Positions 63,578 to 64,000 of a stretch of 64,000 nt of DNA are shown piece after piece; the first letter of the stretch is position 1; each line of letters starts with the position of its first letter. Below the pieces are notes generated by a model that saw nothing but the letters and a program-made list of their open reading frames with translations, did no database searches and was not told the DNA's origin. The stretch is taken from positions 1 to 64,000 of the forward strand of contig NZ_SOAN01000006.1 of NCBI RefSeq assembly GCF_004364585.1, given 5' to 3'. A program made the position numbers and the translations under genes. Source of the DNA: Nesterenkonia aurantiaca. GTDB taxonomy: Bacteria; Actinomycetota; Actinomycetes; Actinomycetales; Micrococcaceae.

Positions 63578-64000
63578 TCAGGAATGGCTAAACCGACGAC
63601 GCCGCGCGCTGGCCTCACCGATCAGTCGACGGGCGAGGGCGGAGTCCACTCCGGGGCCCAGCCCCAGATAGTCCGGTGCCAGATGGTCGGGGGTGCGCCC
63701 GGCGGGCTCAGCATCACGGCCGAAGGCCAGATAGGTGCCGCCGGCGCGGCGGAGGATGAGCATCCCGGCTGCGATGTCCCAGGGCTTGGTGTCCACGCCG
63801 AGCACCACATCGTTCCATCCGGCGGCCGCATGGCAGAGCTCCAGCGCCCCGGAGACCACCCGGCGCACCGTGGAGAAACCCGTGACCATCTCGCCGAAGG
63901 CCTCCAGCGCAGGGGCTCCCTCTCGGGCCAGGACCTCCGCGGAGGGGTAGCTGGTCATCAGGTTCAGCTGGGCGCCGGAACGTGTGGCGCTGCCGCTGGT
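63578..64000 (-). CDS. inositol monophosphatase-family protein, 3' part only
   Basis: The frame runs past the right end of the window, so only the C-terminal 140 residues are seen. They match the IMPase/fructose-1,6-bisphosphatase superfamily: VVSGALELCHAAAGWNDVVLG and the metal-binding motif DTKPWDIAAGMLILRRAGG, which is the second family signature. Substrate (inositol phosphate, histidinol phosphate or PAP) cannot be told. Confidence 0.85.
   Translation of the reverse strand, partial: TSGSATRSGAQLNLMTSYPSAEVLAREGAPALEAFGEMVTGFSTVRRVVSGALELCHAAAGWNDVVLGVDTKPWDIAAGMLILRRAGGTYLAFGRDAEPAGRTPDHLAPDYLGLGPGVDSALARRLIGEASARRRRFSHS

Overview
The window is a contiguous piece of a high-GC Gram-positive (actinobacterial) chromosome. 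The gene set points to the Micrococcales and most likely the Micrococcaceae: an IdeR/DtxR repressor with all metal ligands, an XPB helicase with its helicase-associated partner, a CspA-like protein followed by DUF3027, DUF3263, DUF4032, a lone WXG100 protein, and groEL without groES behind CIRCE operators. A genus such as Nesterenkonia or Arthrobacter is an inference from gene content only. I see no phage, plasmid, insertion sequence or CRISPR array. Coding density is high and most genes are housekeeping or catabolic.

Layout. 1-320: 3' end of a 5S rRNA gene, its terminator and a tRNA-Pro. 0.5-16.9 kb: a membrane protein, a TetR regulator, malate synthase (aceB) with a divergent IclR regulator, the trehalose genes otsA-otsB followed closely by a DUF4032 kinase-fold gene, a DsbA-like membrane thioredoxin, tRNA-Thr, an MFS pump, azlCD, an NAD(P)-binding protein, tRNA-Val, a ThrE-type exporter, ung, DUF3263 and a LytR_C protein. 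16.9-24.9 kb: a short-chain / branched-chain acyl-CoA catabolic cluster (acyl-CoA dehydrogenase, acyl-CoA synthetase, MarR, enoyl-CoA hydratase, mmsB, mmsA, SDR). 25-32.7 kb: the protocatechuate branch of aromatic catabolism: pobA, an IclR regulator, a broken MFS transporter, a second IclR regulator and pcaHGBDC. 32.7-46.3 kb: FemAB-like transferase, groEL with tandem CIRCE sites, WXG100, a two-component system, the XPB helicase pair, the CspA/DUF3027 pair, serC and ideR. 46.3-52.2 kb: a secreted NlpC/P60 hydrolase with a long leader and terminator, then HNH-mobA-DUF6457-moeA-fdhD (molybdenum cofactor / formate dehydrogenase maturation) and a small cold-shock protein. 52.4-64 kb: a leaderless GH10 xylanase, an Old Yellow Enzyme, a 49-residue protein, tRNA-Arg, a four-helix membrane protein, pcrA/uvrD, sucCD, a PNPOx-fold protein, a ferritin-like/VIT1 membrane protein and a truncated inositol-monophosphatase-family gene.

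How the genes work together. PobA makes protocatechuate from 4-hydroxybenzoate, and PcaHG, PcaB, PcaC and PcaD carry it to 3-oxoadipate; pcaIJF are not in the window. The acyl-CoA cluster could take isobutyrate or valine-derived acyl-CoA to propionyl-CoA, and sucCD is the succinyl-CoA step of the TCA cycle. aceB supports growth on C2 compounds.

The most interesting signals are: (1) a 9-bp palindrome, CATTGAATG, that occurs three times, at pobA, at the second IclR gene and at pcaH, extended to perfect 13-bp palindromes in two copies, which is a strong candidate operator set for the two IclR regulators; (2) in-frame tandem repeats of whole codons, mostly 15-bp units, expanded inside otherwise conserved enzymes (pobA, pcaB, pcaD, mobA, pcrA, an IclR gene); (3) a transporter remnant between the two IclR genes; (4) an otsAB-DUF4032 operon; and (5) a small coiled-coil protein with its own ribosome binding site and terminator.
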